Assembly: GCA_941918925.1 (NCBI GenBank)
Contig: OW799233.1
Coordinates: 142,602,223-142,666,222 of the forward strand
Source of the DNA: Phyto melanocephala
Lineage: Eukaryota; Arthropoda; Insecta; Diptera; Rhinophoridae
Direction of reading: 5' to 3'
DNA: 64,000 nucleotides
Both the position numbers and the translations under genes were made by a program. The notes under the pieces are model-generated. The model made no database searches. It saw only the letters and a list, made by a program, of their open reading frames with translations, and was not told the origin of the DNA. Numbering within the stretch: the first letter of the stretch is position 1; every line of letters begins with the position of its first letter. This document shows positions 12,386-24,516 of this stretch, piece after piece.

Positions 12386-14283
12386 TTATACCCTTCACAC
12401 AGTAAAAAAGGGTATATATAGGTTTCTCATTCCGTGTAAAATTTCTACAATTTTCATTTCCGACCCCATAAAGTATATATTTTCTGAAAGCTTATGAATA
12501 GGGGAGTCGATTAAGCCCTGTCAGTCTGTCCGTCTGTCCGTGTGTATGTTGAAATCAACTTTTTTAAGGCCCCCCGACATCTCTTGGACAGGGGTGAGGT
12601 ATCAAAATATCAGAAATATACGGGAGTAGATCGCTTTTGAAAATCAGAAACATCGGTACATAAACAACTGAGATATGAGCAAAAACCCGCGGCCATCTCG
12701 ATTTTTTTTCACAAAAACCACATAACAACAACAACATACATACATACAAACGTGTATACTGGCTAGAGTAAACGTGGCACCGAATCCCAGCTGAGCAAAA
12801 AATTTTTTTATTTTTTTATTTTTATTTTTTTTTAATTTTTTTTTTTTTTTATATAATATATTACTTATATTTTTATTATTTTTTTAAATATTTTTATAAA
12901 TTTTTTTTATTTATTTTTTTTTTAGTTTTTTTTTTTGTTTAATATTTATTATTTATATTTAAATTATTTTTTTTTTTTTTTTCTTATTTTATATATTATT
13001 TATATTTATATTTTTATTATTATTTTTTTTTAAATTTTTTTTATAATTTTTTTGTTTTATATTTATTATTTATATTGTAATTATTTTTGTTTAATTTTTT
13101 TAAAATTTTTTTTTAATTTTTTTTTTTAACAAGCACAGAAAAAAATAAATATGAACTTCAATTACGAAATTAATATTAATAATTAAAAAATTGTTTAATT
13201 TTGCTCCAATCATCAAAATGATACTATTAATTAAATGAAAATTAATAGTTTTAATTGAACAAATGTTGAGGAAAATATCAATTAAAACAGTATTAAAAAA
13301 TTAATTAAAATTTCCATTTTTTTCCAAAATGATTTTAATTAATTTAATCATGTCTATAATTGAAATTTGGTAATTATATAATAAAATTATTTATTATATC
13401 AATAACAAAATGTATTTAACCTCTTTAGAAAAAAAATTAAAAAAAAAAATATTTTTTTTGATATTTATATATTCTTAATATTCATACATGGTACATATGA
13501 ATCTATGTTTTTAATTACATTTCGTTATTTATATAAAAATAATTTAGCATAAGAAGTAGGGTTCCATAAGTAGACATACTATACCATATCGAAAGCCGGA
13601 GATCCAAAAATAACTGGTAGCATCAACAACCTAGATATAAAGAAATATTAACCGGTAAAAAGGCTTGATCAGACAGAGTGAAGAAATTCAACAAACTTAC
13701 CTACTAAAATGAGAATTCTGAGGAATATAAGGGGATACAATAATTATTGGATTTGGGCACATCTACAATGAAACTGAAAACAATTATTATATTTAAAACT
13801 GAACATATTTTTATATATTTTCACTTACCAGAACTTTTTCTTGCATATTGTCTACTATTTTTTATTATTCTGCTCATTAAATAATAATTATATTAAATTA
13901 ATTCTAAGAAATTTAGTTTTCAAAAAATTTAATTTAAAATAACATTTTTTTTATTTATTTTATTCAACTGACAGAAATCTCTTTGTTTTTTGAAAATATT
14001 TAATATCAATTAAAAAAATTAATTCAGTTAACGAAAAATATAATTAGAATTTTAAAACAAATCAAAAAGTCAATTAATTAAACAAATTAAAGGGATATTT
14101 TTTTCTGTGAAACATACGTAAATTTATAATTTTACAATGGGATGTTTTTATATATGTTTTTTATATGTATGTACGTATTTCATATGGGATGAATGGTGAT
14201 ACAAACAATTATTATTGCATGACTACACGTTGTGGAAGGTATATAAGATTCAGCACGGCCGAATATAGTACTTTTACTTATTT
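12386..14283 (+). mobile_element. Family A INE-1/DINE-1-like element, interrupted by a MITE
   Basis: It begins TTATACCCTTCACACAG with the partner AAAAAGGGTATATATA, then the conserved head and a CAGTCTGTCCGTCTGTCCG microsatellite, then the A-specific part (cccccgacat, gagatatgagcaaaaaccc, acaacaacatacatacatac, gtatactggctagagtaa), then a T-rich core. After the insert (13134-14109) it resumes acatacgtaaatttataatt and ends gtatataagattcagcacgg then ccgaatatagtacttttact. The hairpin is TTCAGCACGGCCGAA, with one stem mismatch. Confidence 0.8.
13134..14109. mobile_element. AT-rich MITE with CACAGAAAAAAATA terminal inverted repeats
   Basis: The insert in the T-rich core of a family A element starts CACAGAAAAAAATA and ends TATTTTTTTCTGTG, a perfect 14-bp inverted pair. 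The interior is full of aattaattaaaa-like sequence and has no reading frame. A target duplication could not be assigned with confidence. A similar right end (ttaatttttttctgtg) occurs at 36630-36649. Confidence 0.6.
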
Positions 14284-14464
14284 TCACTGAAATAATTTTT
14301 TGAGTTTTTATTTTAAAATATTTTAAGTGTTTTGGTTGGTTGGTTATCGTGGTAGTTTGCTGCACGCCAACAGTCAAGTAGAGTCTGTATGACTCCGTTT
14401 TGACAGGACCACATCACTCGTCAGCTTCCAGTGTATCTCAGAATAAAATCCAAGAGTAAGGGTA

Positions 14465-15272
14465 CTAGATCAACCCCGTGGCCCTGAGATATCTCAGTAG
14501 ATAATTCAGTCCAACTTCAGATATCGCAGAGAGGCCATCTAGTATATGTTCGCCCAGAAATCTGTGTCTCTTAGCCGCCAGTGCAGGACATTCGCAGAGA
14601 AAGTGGAAAACCGATTCCTCCTTCTCTTTATCCAGACAACTGCGACAATGGTCGTTCGATGGGAGTCCGAGCCGACTTGCATGTTTGCCTAACATCCAGT
14701 GACCCGTCAATACCGCCAGCAACCTCGATATGTCCCTCCGACTACGACTGGTAAGTTGCAATGTACGTCGTGCATCAAAAGAGGGCCACGTAAGCCGTGC
14801 CACCTTACACGTGCTCAGCCCACGCCACCTGTTATCAGCCTTCCGGAGAAAGTGTCTGGAGATTCTGCCCTTAATAGTCGCCAACGGGATTGCAACTGCA
14901 ATTGCATTAGAGATATCCAGAGCAGATCCTCCCCTGGCCAGCTCATCAGCACGCTCGTTACCAAAGTGGCCCTTATGCGCAGGAATCCAAACTAGAGTAA
15001 CGTCAGCCCGCTAACCAAGCCTTGACAGTTCCTTTCTACATTGGCCAACTAATTTAGACGTAATAATGTATGACCTGAGTGACAAGAGTGCCGCCTGACT
15101 GTCGACAAATATACCAGTGCTCCCGTGGATATTCCCGTCATTCAGTATCCTACATGCTTCCCTGATAGCGAGTACTTCCGCCTGAAAAACCCTGCAATCA
15201 TCCGAAAGACGGAAGGAGAGTTCAATCTCCGGTCCATCAGAGAAGACACCAGATCCAACACCACATTCAATC
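14465..15272 (-). pseudogene. Non-LTR retrotransposon (I/LOA-type) ORF2 3' part with RNase H
   Basis: One minus-strand frame runs from about 15272 to the stop at 14465 with a single in-frame TAG (near 15015). It reads GIECGVGSGVFSDGPEIELS, FQAEVLAIREACRILND, GSTGIFVDSQAALLSLRS and VWIPAHKGHFGNERADELAR, which together are an RNase H domain (catalytic acidic residues in SDG, AEV, VDSQ and NERAD). This is followed by the C-terminal zinc-knuckle-like block LPSNDHCRSCLDKEKEESVF with HFLCECPALAAKRHRFLGEH. RNase H plus this tail is seen in I, LOA and related Jockey-superfamily elements. The reverse transcriptase part is absent; the copy is 5' truncated exactly where the 122-bp tandem array begins. 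Confidence 0.85.
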
Positions 15273-15277
15273 CTTTT

Positions 15278-15700
15278 AAGTGGGCGGGGCCACGCCCATA
15301 AAAAAAGGATACAATTTTGAGGTACTTACACCAGACCGATTTTTCTGAAACTTTGCACACATATTGAGCTGTCATGACTAAATAATTTCGTGATTAGAAA
15401 AGTGGGCAGTGCCACGCCTATAAAAAAAAGGTATCATTTTAAGGTACTTGCACTTGACCGATTATTCTGAAACTTTGCACACATATTGAGCTGTTACGAC
15501 TTTACAATTTCGTGATTAGAAAAGTGGGCAGGGCCACGCCCATAAAAAAAATTTTAATTTTGAGGTACTTGCACTGGTCCGATTCTTCTGAAACTTTGCA
15601 CACATATTGAGCTGTTATGATTTTACAATTTCGTGATTAGAAAAGTGTGCAATGCCACGCCCACAAAAAAATTATAATTTTTAGGTTTTTGCACTTGATA
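15278..15700. repeat. 122-bp tandem repeat array (about 3.5 units)
   Basis: The phrase gtgggc...gccacgcc recurs at 15280, 15402, 15524 and 15645 (spacing 122, 122, 121). Each unit has actttgcacacatattgagc and atttcgtgattagaaaagtg. Units are about 90 per cent alike by eye. The array leads directly into a Helitron-type 3' end. Confidence 0.85.
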
Positions 15701-15768
15701 TTTAATTAAAATTCAGAATGCATTTCGATTCATTAAGGGGCGTAGCAACGCGCGCCGGGATTTTCTAG
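15700..15768 (+). mobile_element. Helitron 3' terminus
   Basis: The sequence ggggcgtagcaacgcgcg then ccgggattttctag followed by T has the standard Helitron end: a short GC hairpin (GGCG...CGCC) about ten bases before a terminal CTAG, with a T on the host side. The 122-bp array immediately upstream is probably part of the element. The 5' TC end was not located. Confidence 0.6.
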
Positions 15769-16315
15769 TTTATATATAAAATTGATTCGTATATTTCAAT
15801 ATTATTTAAAATAAAAAATTATTTTCCCTCGCAAGAAAAATTTCATTTTCATCATTTTCAAAAAAAATATGACCGCCATCTACTAAAGATTCTAGTTGAG
15901 TAGCACTTCAAGGAGAATTGATCGGTCAGAAACTAAATGAAATCCAACAGTTGATCTTAAGCAAATTAATTAAAAAATAAAAAATAGAAAAGAATAAAAA
16001 TAATTTAACATTTAAAATCAGTTAGTTTTATCGAAAAATATGTAAATTTGTAAAAAGTATACAAAAACAAAAGTAAGTTCTACAAAAATAAAACAATTTT
16101 ATAAATAATTTTTTTGTGTCACAGCCATAGAGAAATCTATTTGGTATTTTAAACATGCAGGTTTTCTCAACCTCAACCTCAACCAAAAATGATTGTTCTA
16201 AATGTATTCTATATAATTAACTATAGAATTAAAATTTGATTAATAGCAAACAACGTGGCCTTCTTGTCCCCTTAGGTTAGGTTAGCTGCTCTTTAAAAAA
16301 ACTAAAAGAAATGGC
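15769..16315. other. No gene recognised
   Basis: AT-rich sequence downstream of the Helitron end, with a short cctcaacctcaacc run and a ggttaggttag motif; nothing coding. Confidence 0.5.
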
Positions 16316-16665
16316 TCCCAGCGAAGAAAAATGGAAGTAGTTCAAAGCGAATTACATTTTCAGGACTTCTAAGTAAATTGTGTAAAAGCATTCATTTTAA
16401 ATGTGAAAAAATTTATCATAATCGATTTGCTTAAAAATGAATGCAACATCATGCAAAATATCTTAAACAATACATGTAAACAAAATCAACTCATGAAACA
16501 TCGGGTGCTTTTCACCAAATATGCATGAGTTGTTGGCACTTATTAGAATAGAGTGCGGATCATTAATATATTCATGTTAACACATGATCTCCAATGTTGA
16601 AATCATTAGAGTTTTCACCTAAATGTAATTACTTCACTTTTCTGTCATAGATTTTTTGCTAGGTT
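16316..16665 (+). mobile_element. CCCAGCAAA-type MITE, diverged copy
   Basis: Left end ctcccagcgaagaaaaatgg, right end attttttgctaggttg; internal phrases (caaaatatcttaaacaatacatg, acacatgatctccaatgttg, ttttcacctaaatg) follow the order of the copy at 57660-58046. Confidence 0.6.
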
Positions 16666-16680
16666 GTATTAAAAATACCG

Positions 16681-17500
16681 TATACGATGCGTATGTGTAC
16701 TAATACCACAAGATAATATTACGTATACAACATGTTGACTAATAATGTTCTGCCTTTATAAGAACGCCCCAAACAATGTTGCAAACTAAACTTAAGAAAC
16801 AGGGGAATGGGTATAAGTTATGGCGCAAAAAAAAATAACAAATACATATGATAATAAAGAATTAATATTAGATACAAACACTCTGCTAACACACATATAC
16901 ACATTGCTTAATTGAACAAAACAAAATCAAAATGAAAGCATCAGTCACACTTGATATCATAATACCAATATTTAATAAAACGAGCAAAAAAAATTTTAAT
17001 TTTTATTTCTTTATACAAGTTAGTTAAAAAGAAAACCAATTTATATGGTGTTATTTAAAGGAATTATATACCCCACTACAAAGAACAATTAAAACTACCT
17101 AAACAATTACTTTGCTATACAATATATATATGTATACCATAATACAAGGTAAATATTAAGTGTCTTTTTTTGAAGTAGGTGACTCTATATAGGCGGCTCC
17201 ACCGGAAAAAAAAACAAGAAACAATTATACGCTTGAATGCCAATACTGAACACGTTATTTTAAAAAGAAGTTATAAGCTAAAATCATTTTTTGAACACAA
17301 TCGATTTCATGGATGACAAAAACAGTTTTATGTATTTTATTTCCATTTAAATTCCACCAAATTTTTAAAGGAGCACCCGATATTTTCCAGTAAAAGTTGA
17401 AATTAAAAATGAATTCGCTGTTTTCTTAAACAACAGAAATATAAATTTCGTTAAAACCAGCAAAAAAATTAAACACCATAAACAGTCTGACCACACATGG
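16681..17500. other. No gene recognised
   Basis: AT-rich sequence with no recognisable gene or element ends. Confidence 0.5.
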
Positions 17501-17509
17501 GATCTTGAA

Positions 17510-17590
17510 TAGATATTTTGATGAAATATAATGAATATACCCCCCCCCCCCCCACCACACCATTATTTTGGTGGTGGGTATACAAAGATT
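17510..17590 (-). repeat. Fragment of a family C 5' end with a poly-C tract
   Basis: aatgaatataccccc...ccaccacaccattattttgg then tggtgggtata matches the family C 5' palindromic end on the minus strand, with a run of about 15 C in place of the usual five. Confidence 0.55.
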
Positions 17591-17679
17591 TTCTAATGGT
17601 GTCAATACACGCTGTTATATATCTTAAATGCCAGAAAGTATAAAAAAATTAATTGATTAATTAATTGCAAATATAAGGT

Positions 17680-18665
17680 AGGGTGTCCTGGTGGACAGTC
17701 AGTAGTTGCGTGTTCGATTCCCGCCAAAGACTCTGGACTAGTCTGCTTCTCTTTCTCTTATATTCTAGCTATTTCTATTCTTCTCTTTATTATACCCTTC
17801 ACACAGTGAAAAAGGGTATATATAGGTTTGTCATTCCGTGTGAAATTTCTACAATTTTCATTTCCGATCCCATAAAGTATATATTTTCTGAAAGCTTATG
17901 AATATGGGAGTCGATTAAGCTCTGTCAGTCTGTCAGTCTGTCCGTCTGCCCGTCTGTATCTTCCGTGTCCGTGTGTATCTTGAAATCAACTTTTTGAAGC
18001 CCCCAGACATCGCTTGGACCCGGGTGAGGTATTAAAATATCAGAAATATTCGGGAGTAGATCGGTATTGAAAATCAGTAACATCGGTACATAAACACCTG
18101 AGATAAGAGCAAAAACCCACGACCACCTCGATTTTTTTTCACAAAAACAACATTACAACAACATACATACATACATACAAACGTGTATACTGGTTAGAGT
18201 AACCGTGGCATTGAATCCCAGCTGAGCCAAAAAAAAATTTTTTTTCTATTTTTTTTAAATTTTTTAAAAAATTTTATTATTATTTTTTTTTTATTTTTTA
18301 TTTAATATATTATTTATATTTTTATTATTTTTTTTTAATTTTGTTTTTATATTTTTTTTTTTTAATATTTTTTTTTAATTTTTTTTTTATTTTTTTTACA
18401 TACATACGTAAATTTATAATTTTACAATGGGATGTTTTTATATATGTGTGTTTTTTATATGTTTGTACGTATTTCATATGGGATGAATGGTGATACAAAC
18501 TACTGTTATTGCATGACTACATGGTGTGAAGGGTATATAAGATTCGGCACGGCCGAACATGGCGCTCTCACTTGTTTTTATATTAAAGCGTCACAATGGA
18601 CCGTCATGGTCTCCGGGTCAGGGTATGAGGGTAATATTGCACCAGCCTTACCTATTTATAGGGTA
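17680..18665 (+). mobile_element. tRNA-derived SINE (copy 2), split by a family A element
   Basis: The 5' half (17680-17789) has gtcctggtggacagtcagta, a B-box like GTTCGATTCCC, and the pyrimidine-rich stretch ctgcttctctttctc. The 3' half (18577-18665) has cacaatggaccgtcatggtc, tccgggtcagggtatgaggg and caccagccttacc. The two halves join into the same sequence as copy 1 once the family A element at 17790-18576 is left out. Confidence 0.85.
17790..18576 (+). mobile_element. Family A INE-1/DINE-1-like element inside a SINE
   Basis: It has the full set of parts: TTATACCCTTCACACAGTG head palindrome, shared head, GTCTGTCAGTCTGTCCGTCTG microsatellite, A-specific part, T-rich core, and the end gaagggtatataagattcgg with hairpin TTCGGCACGGCCGAA and gcgctctcacttgttt. 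It lies between two T of the SINE, as Helentron-type insertions do. Confidence 0.85.
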
Positions 18666-18826
18666 ACCGTAGTTTGGTGAGAATTTTTTTGTTTATATTT
18701 CTTTACATGAGGTTCTACATAGGAAATAAATATTAAAAGGGCGAGAATTATGTTTTATGTACGGAAAAGACAAAAATTATATATTATATACGGACTTTGA
18801 CTGCTGAAAGTATTGAGCTGAGTAAT

Positions 18827-19070
18827 CAGGGCTGCATGATGAATAAATATGCCTTGTGCAAATCCTTACCGTCAAGTTCTCGATGAATTAATTCAAAATT
18901 TGATTTAATTATTTTTCTAGAGAAAATAAACACATTCGAAAATTTGTAATTCATGATCATGATGAATTCATTCATGTTTTAATTCAATTGCAATTAGGCC
19001 AAATGAATACATTCAAATTATGTTAATTTATGAAGAATTAACTACATTTAATTATTCATTTACAGCGCTG
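18827..19070. mobile_element. Short hAT-like MITE (CAGGGCTG ends)
   Basis: Left end CAGGGCTGCATGATGAATAA and right end TTATTCATTTACAGCGCTG are imperfect inverted repeats. The interior repeats the motif gaattcatt. I could not find a matching 8-bp duplication, so the class is uncertain. Confidence 0.45.
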
Positions 19071-19362
19071 CTGTCTACCAACAGCTGGTAATTTAATCAG
19101 TTGACAGTTTTTTTGACTTTTACTTTCAACATTTTCTCCTGTAACTTTAATTGTTAAGGCTAATTAATTTAACACCCAGTAGCAGAATGTTGGCTTCTTT
19201 TTACATTAGTCTTTGCACTTCAACGTTCTCTACTTGTTCCCTCACAACTATTTATTTGTTCAAATGACGGCACAAATGTAAAGTAAAATTTAATAAAATA
19301 GGAAAATCCTAACAAATGTTTTTAATGCTCTGTATTTTATATATTTATACGTAAATATATGC

Positions 19363-19478
19363 GTTTGTATGTATGTATGTATGTATGTATGTATGTATGT
19401 ATGTATGTATGTATGTATGTATGTATGTATGTATGTATGTATGTATGTATTTATGTATGCATGTATGTATGTATGTTT
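19363..19478 (+). repeat. (GTAT)n microsatellite
   Basis: About 110 bases of near-perfect GTAT repeats. The open frame across it (Met-Tyr-Val-Cys repeats) is an artefact of the repeat. Confidence 0.95.
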
Positions 19479-19479
19479 G

Positions 19480-20620
19480 TTTTAGTTTCTAGTTATTTTA
19501 GGTTCGTGTATATTGCATTCGGTTTAATTGTATATTCACGTTATGGCCTCATTTAGTTCAAATAAAAAGTTAGCTAGTTTACATGAGTTACACTACAATC
19601 GCCACGTTTTATGTTCATTTTAAGGAGAAATTACTTTTAAGTGAAAAATAATAACGCATTATTTAATAAGCTAAAATCTGCTTTTATAATTTTTTTTTTA
19701 TGTTTTATTTGACTTTTTTCTGATAAATTTTATTTCATTAACGGTTCCTCAAACTCCTTTTTATTGCAAATGTAAATCTTAAATTCATTTTTATGATAAA
19801 TATTCTTTCTACACTGTACTTTTCATCGAAGAGTAAAAAACGTAAGTAGATTACGTAAAACTCCTTCTTAACAAAAGAGAACATTTTGTATTCTCTTCAA
19901 TGTTTATTTACAGGTTCTCTTAAAATGTCAGTATGTGTATTATTTTACACATTTAGCAATGCAGTAGAAACATAAATTATCAAGACACTAAAGTTTTTAA
20001 TTTAAACAACGTGTGTTACGAAACAAGGCATAATACAACAAATTAAGTATAAAAAAAATAATTCTTAAAAAAAATTACAAAAAATTTAAAAACAAACACT
20101 TTGTATAAAATGTATTTTAATTAACTGAGACTATATACAATCCAGCAAAAACAAATTTATGACAAAGAAGTTAATTTGCAAGGGTTCAAGCGGTAGGACA
20201 AAGTTGTTATATTTAAGTAAAAGAACACTAAAGAACACGTTATATTTGTGACAATCAAAATGTTTCCATTTGGTTGAGTCACCAACTATATAATTACGTT
20301 TTTTTATGTTTGTTTTTATGTTTTGATGATATGATTTTATGATAAAAATTTTATTTAATTTTTAAGAAAATGTCTCCGAATTAGTTCAAATATAAAGGAT
20401 TTTCACAAGGAAATTACAAAAATTTGCTGAACATGCGAATTACCTCTGTACATTTTCAATGTCTGCTATATACAGCCGAATACTAAACTGGGATAAATCA
20501 ATTTTTTTGCCTGTAGTTTCCATTGACCTCGAGTAAAAAATCAAAAGGCGATAAAAAATTATACCATAGTAATCCCAACACTTTTCTAGCAAAAGTTTAA
20601 TGATATTTTGCGTGCTTTAA
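19480..20620. other. No gene recognised
   Basis: AT-rich sequence with no coding signal or element ends that I can support. Confidence 0.5.
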
Positions 20621-21705
20621 TTATACGCTTTACACGACAGTGTAATAGGGTACATTCCGTGTGAAATGTCTACAATTTTCATTTGTGACCCCATAAAGTA
20701 TATATTTTCTGAAAGCTATTGAATAGGGGTATCGATTAAGCATTATCCGTCTGTCCGTGTGCTGAAACACGTTTTTGAAGCCCCCGACATCGATAAAATC
20801 CGCGAAAGGTATCAAAATATCAGAAATATTTAAAAGGATAATCATCATAATCCCTTTATAACTTTCTAAGATATGAGCAAATGAACACAACAACCTCTGT
20901 TTTTTCGCTTATTTATACCACAAAACTTAAAATTTTCCAATCTCTAAGACTATTTATAGACGCGTTTGTCCTATTCATAGATTTGGTATATCTTTGAAGG
21001 TATTCGTGAAAAATTTTAATCAAATTGGTCTCTACTCGGCAAAGTTATAGGCAAAAATTATTTGAAAAACTTATATCTTTATTTTATCACTTTTTTCCAA
21101 CCCATAAATAATTTTTGAACACGCTTAAGATACCATATTATAAGCCGTAAAACTAATATTTAGGAAAAACTAACAAATCAGTTTAAAACCACCTCAGATA
21201 TAAGCACCAAATCACAACTGCTTCAGTGTTTTTCCTAAAATTTGCAAACGGCAATCGATATTTATCAGTTTATATACAACCGAGGCAGCCAATATGGGGA
21301 TCCAATGACTAAATGACCAATGAGTATTAAAATATAATTAGAAATAAAAAGAAAAAAAATTAAGATGTCTCCCTAGATTTATATATGATTCGAATACAAA
21401 ATATTGGTATCAAATGAAAGGGCTTGACCAGTAGAATACAGTAGATTATTAAAAAAGACTAAAATCCATCTGAAGTAAAATAGCGGAACAAATTTTTTTA
21501 ACCCCAACATTATGGGTATCAAATGAATGGGCTTGCCTTGTAGAATTCAAAACCAAACCAATGCTGTCGGAAATAATAAAGAAAATAACGTATTGCACGA
21601 AATCTAAAATCTAGGCTTACCTAATATGTGGTTTTTATAACTATGTACATGAAGGTAAAGAGTATTATCAGATTCAGCAAGGCCGAATATAACGCTCTTA
21701 CTTCA
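20621..21705 (+). mobile_element. Family B INE-1/DINE-1-like element
   Basis: Head ttatacgctttacacgacag (first C decayed), shared head ccataaagtatatattttct, CCGTCTGTCCGTGTG, body phrases cggcaaagttataggcaaaa and gggcttgaccagtagaata, and the end atcagattcagcaaggccga then cgctcttactt. The order of blocks is the same as in the copy at 5742. Confidence 0.75.
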
Positions 21706-22255
21706 AGTTTAGAAATAAACAAGTCACGTCTTTTCATATGAAGCTATACATACAGGGTGCGCCAAAGGTCACCGTCGTGGTAAGCCATTTGTTTATTTAA
21801 TGACTTAAATTGTGAAATAGAAGAGCTTTTATGTTTTTCTTATTTATTGTAGTTGTTTTTATAACAGTATTGCTTTTGCCGTCAATGATTTACGGCCGTA
21901 TGCAAAAGAACTAAGTACAGCTTAACAAACCATTGTTACGCAATGCTAATGTTATGCAACAGTTAATGTTATACATAAAACCTCAAAAAGCTTAACACAC
22001 CTTTATTATCTACACTAAGGTAATTTCTAATTTTTCTTTCTGTTTTTTACGTTTTGTGCAGTCAAATGCTGTGAAGTATATTACAAGAGCAACAAATGGT
22101 ATTAAAATATTGTGCTAAAAATGTAAATCTTAATTTTAATTAGAAGAATTCGTAAAATATTGAATAATTATTTTATTAAGTGAAAAATGTGCAATTCATT
22201 GTGAGTTGTGTTCTTTTTTTCAGTGATGTAACTAAAATTAAAAAAAAAACAAAAA
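21706..22255. other. No gene recognised
   Basis: AT-rich spacer between a B and a C element; no gene seen. Confidence 0.5.
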
Positions 22256-23877
22256 AAACAAGTAAGAGCACTTTATTCGGCTGTGCCGAATCTTTTATAC
22301 CCACCACCAATTTGATGTACTTTTATAGCACAAAATTTATTATTTTGTTATTAACAGTAATCACTATGGGATAATATCTTTATATTTAAATATGTATCAC
22401 TTTCTTTGTATAACTTCGATATGCTAGTAAAATGTTTTCATAATTTTAGTCTTTCAATGAAAGTGGCCATTAAAGTAGGCGTGTCAATAAAGTTTCTGCT
22501 AATAAATACAACTAAGATATTTAAATATAGTCCTTTATTCTTCCAGAAACTTTGTCCATAGAGAAATTATATGGATTTAAGATAAACCGTTATATGGGAG
22601 GTAGGCGTTAAAGTGGGCGTGTCACCTTTATTTTCTGGCATAACAATCACCTTGACTAGAAAGCTATATGTACAAAATTTATCATCATACTTCTAAGTTC
22701 GTCGGTTTTATGAGCTTTTAAATGTTATTTACAGCAGATTACGTGAAAAGTGGGCGTTATAGTAGGCGTGTCAAAGTAGTTTCTTCTATTAAATTCATCT
22801 CAGATGTTTCAACATAGAGTCCTTTATTCTTCCAAAATCTTTTTTCATAGAGCGTTATATGGGAGGTAGGCGTTAAAGTGAACTTGTCTGTTAGAACAAA
22901 GCAAAAGCAATGTTTGTATAATTTCAGAATCGTACATCTAATTTTGCCAAAGGCCTATTAGACACGCATACATGTCTTAAGACATGTGTATGGCACACTT
23001 TGGGTTTAGCTATTACACTGTCGAACGCTGACGGCATACTTCATTACACAGAAATTTTTGAAGCGAAAACATGGCAATGAAGCGGAAAGTTGTCAATAGT
23101 TGCATTTTTTCTATTTTACTTAATTTTTCTTTTAATGCATTGTATGCATTAATTTTCAATTGTTTGTTGTAGTACAGATTTGATTTTAATTGCACACAGC
23201 AGCGGCAAAAATTTGAATGAATTTTTGTATGAAGTATGACAGACACGCTATTAGACGAGTATGTTGGTATGCGACAGACTCAGGTTTTCAAAAATTTTTT
23301 TAAACCAACATACATGTCTAACATACTCGACATACATGCTATTACACAGTGAGATTTGGTATGACATCGTACATGCCTTAAGACAAGTATGCGTGTCTAA
23401 TAGGACTTTCAGTTTTATTACGTTTTAAATTTTAAATATTCCGAAAAATACACTGTGCGGTTTAAATTTTTGTACATTTTCAAAAATATTTCTTTTACTC
23501 AGGAAATATACATTCGAAGTTTCATCGCTCTACGTAAATGCGTTTGGACACAATTGCATTTTATTCGATGTTGGAAGGACATGGTTTTTTGACACCATTC
23601 TTACATTTCAAGTTATAACTCTCTTCTGAATATTCCGATTTAGTTCATTTTGAATACCAAACAAATCTTGTGTATGAGAAATATTCTGGCAAATATTTCG
23701 ACCTCTATCGTGCTTTCAACAGACGGCCATACAGACGGACATAGCTAGATCGTTATAAAATCAAACCCCGATTCAGAAAATATATACTTTATGGAGTCTT
23801 AAATGGACAATTCTATGGGTTACAAACGGAATGATAAAATGAATATACCCCCACAATTTTTTTGGTAGCGGGTATAA
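22256..23877 (-). mobile_element. Family C INE-1/DINE-1-like element without the mariner MITE
   Basis: On the plus strand it starts aacaagtaagagcacttt with the 3' hairpin TTCGGCTGTGCCGAA and ends at ggtagcgggtataa, the 5' palindromic end. At the site where other copies carry the mariner MITE the sequence is uninterrupted (tttctttgtataacttcg, TA at 22409-22410). It carries a different insert, 22949-23405. Confidence 0.8.
22949..23405. mobile_element. MITE with about 35-bp inverted repeats (CCTATTAGACACGCATAC)
   Basis: The left end CCTATTAGACACGCATACAT then GTCTTAAGACATGT is mirrored at the right by aagacaagtatgcgtgtctaatagg. The inner part has further short copies of the terminal motif (tctaacatactcgacatacatg; acgagtatg). 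It interrupts a family C element; a clear target duplication was not found. No transposase sequence. Confidence 0.65.
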
Positions 23878-24510
23878 AAAGCTCGTTATATGAATACTCT
23901 CCTAAGAAAAACCGTCTTGTTGCTTCTTTTTAATTAATTTTTTTGTTTTGTTTTCCTAAATAGAAAAGAAATATTCTATACAGGATCGGAAACATATAAG
24001 CAACAACAATTAAACTAGTTTTTTTCATTTGCAAAGAAAAATAATATGTTTATAGACGACCAGCCGAATGTATCGTTAACAATATGGTGAAAGAAGTTGA
24101 TGGTCTTGGCAGTATAAAAAGTATGTATTTGTTAAAATTAATGTAAGTTTAGATAATTTTTTTGGATACGTTTTTTTAATAGAGGCGTGTTACCCTTAAT
24201 ACGTCAAGTTACTTCTGTCGCCATATTTGCATTTGAATTAAAATTATAGAATAGGTAACTGTATTCTACTGATCTAGCCCTTTCTTAGGGCTTTATTTCT
24301 AACACAATTTCCTTCTTATTAATATAAAATACGAATATAAGTTTTATTATTCTTTGTTATTATTTTATCCTCATAAAAACATTCCATTGTAAAATGCAAA
24401 TAAAATAGGCTAAAGTGTGTATGCAGATTATTTCTGGGTTTGGAAATTTAAAATCTAAAAAATATAACTATTTCAACCTGTCTTAAACAGGATGACTAGA
24501 AATTTCATTT
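23878..24510. other. No gene recognised
   Basis: AT-rich sequence without recognisable gene. Confidence 0.5.
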
Positions 24511-24516
24511 AAAATA

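Noticed and set aside
14699..15014. Two plus-strand open frames of 94-98 codons
   Set aside because: They are antisense to the non-LTR RNase H remnant, which has clear homology on the minus strand.
19359..19556. Open frame of Met-Tyr-Val-Cys repeats
   Set aside because: Direct translation of the GTAT microsatellite.
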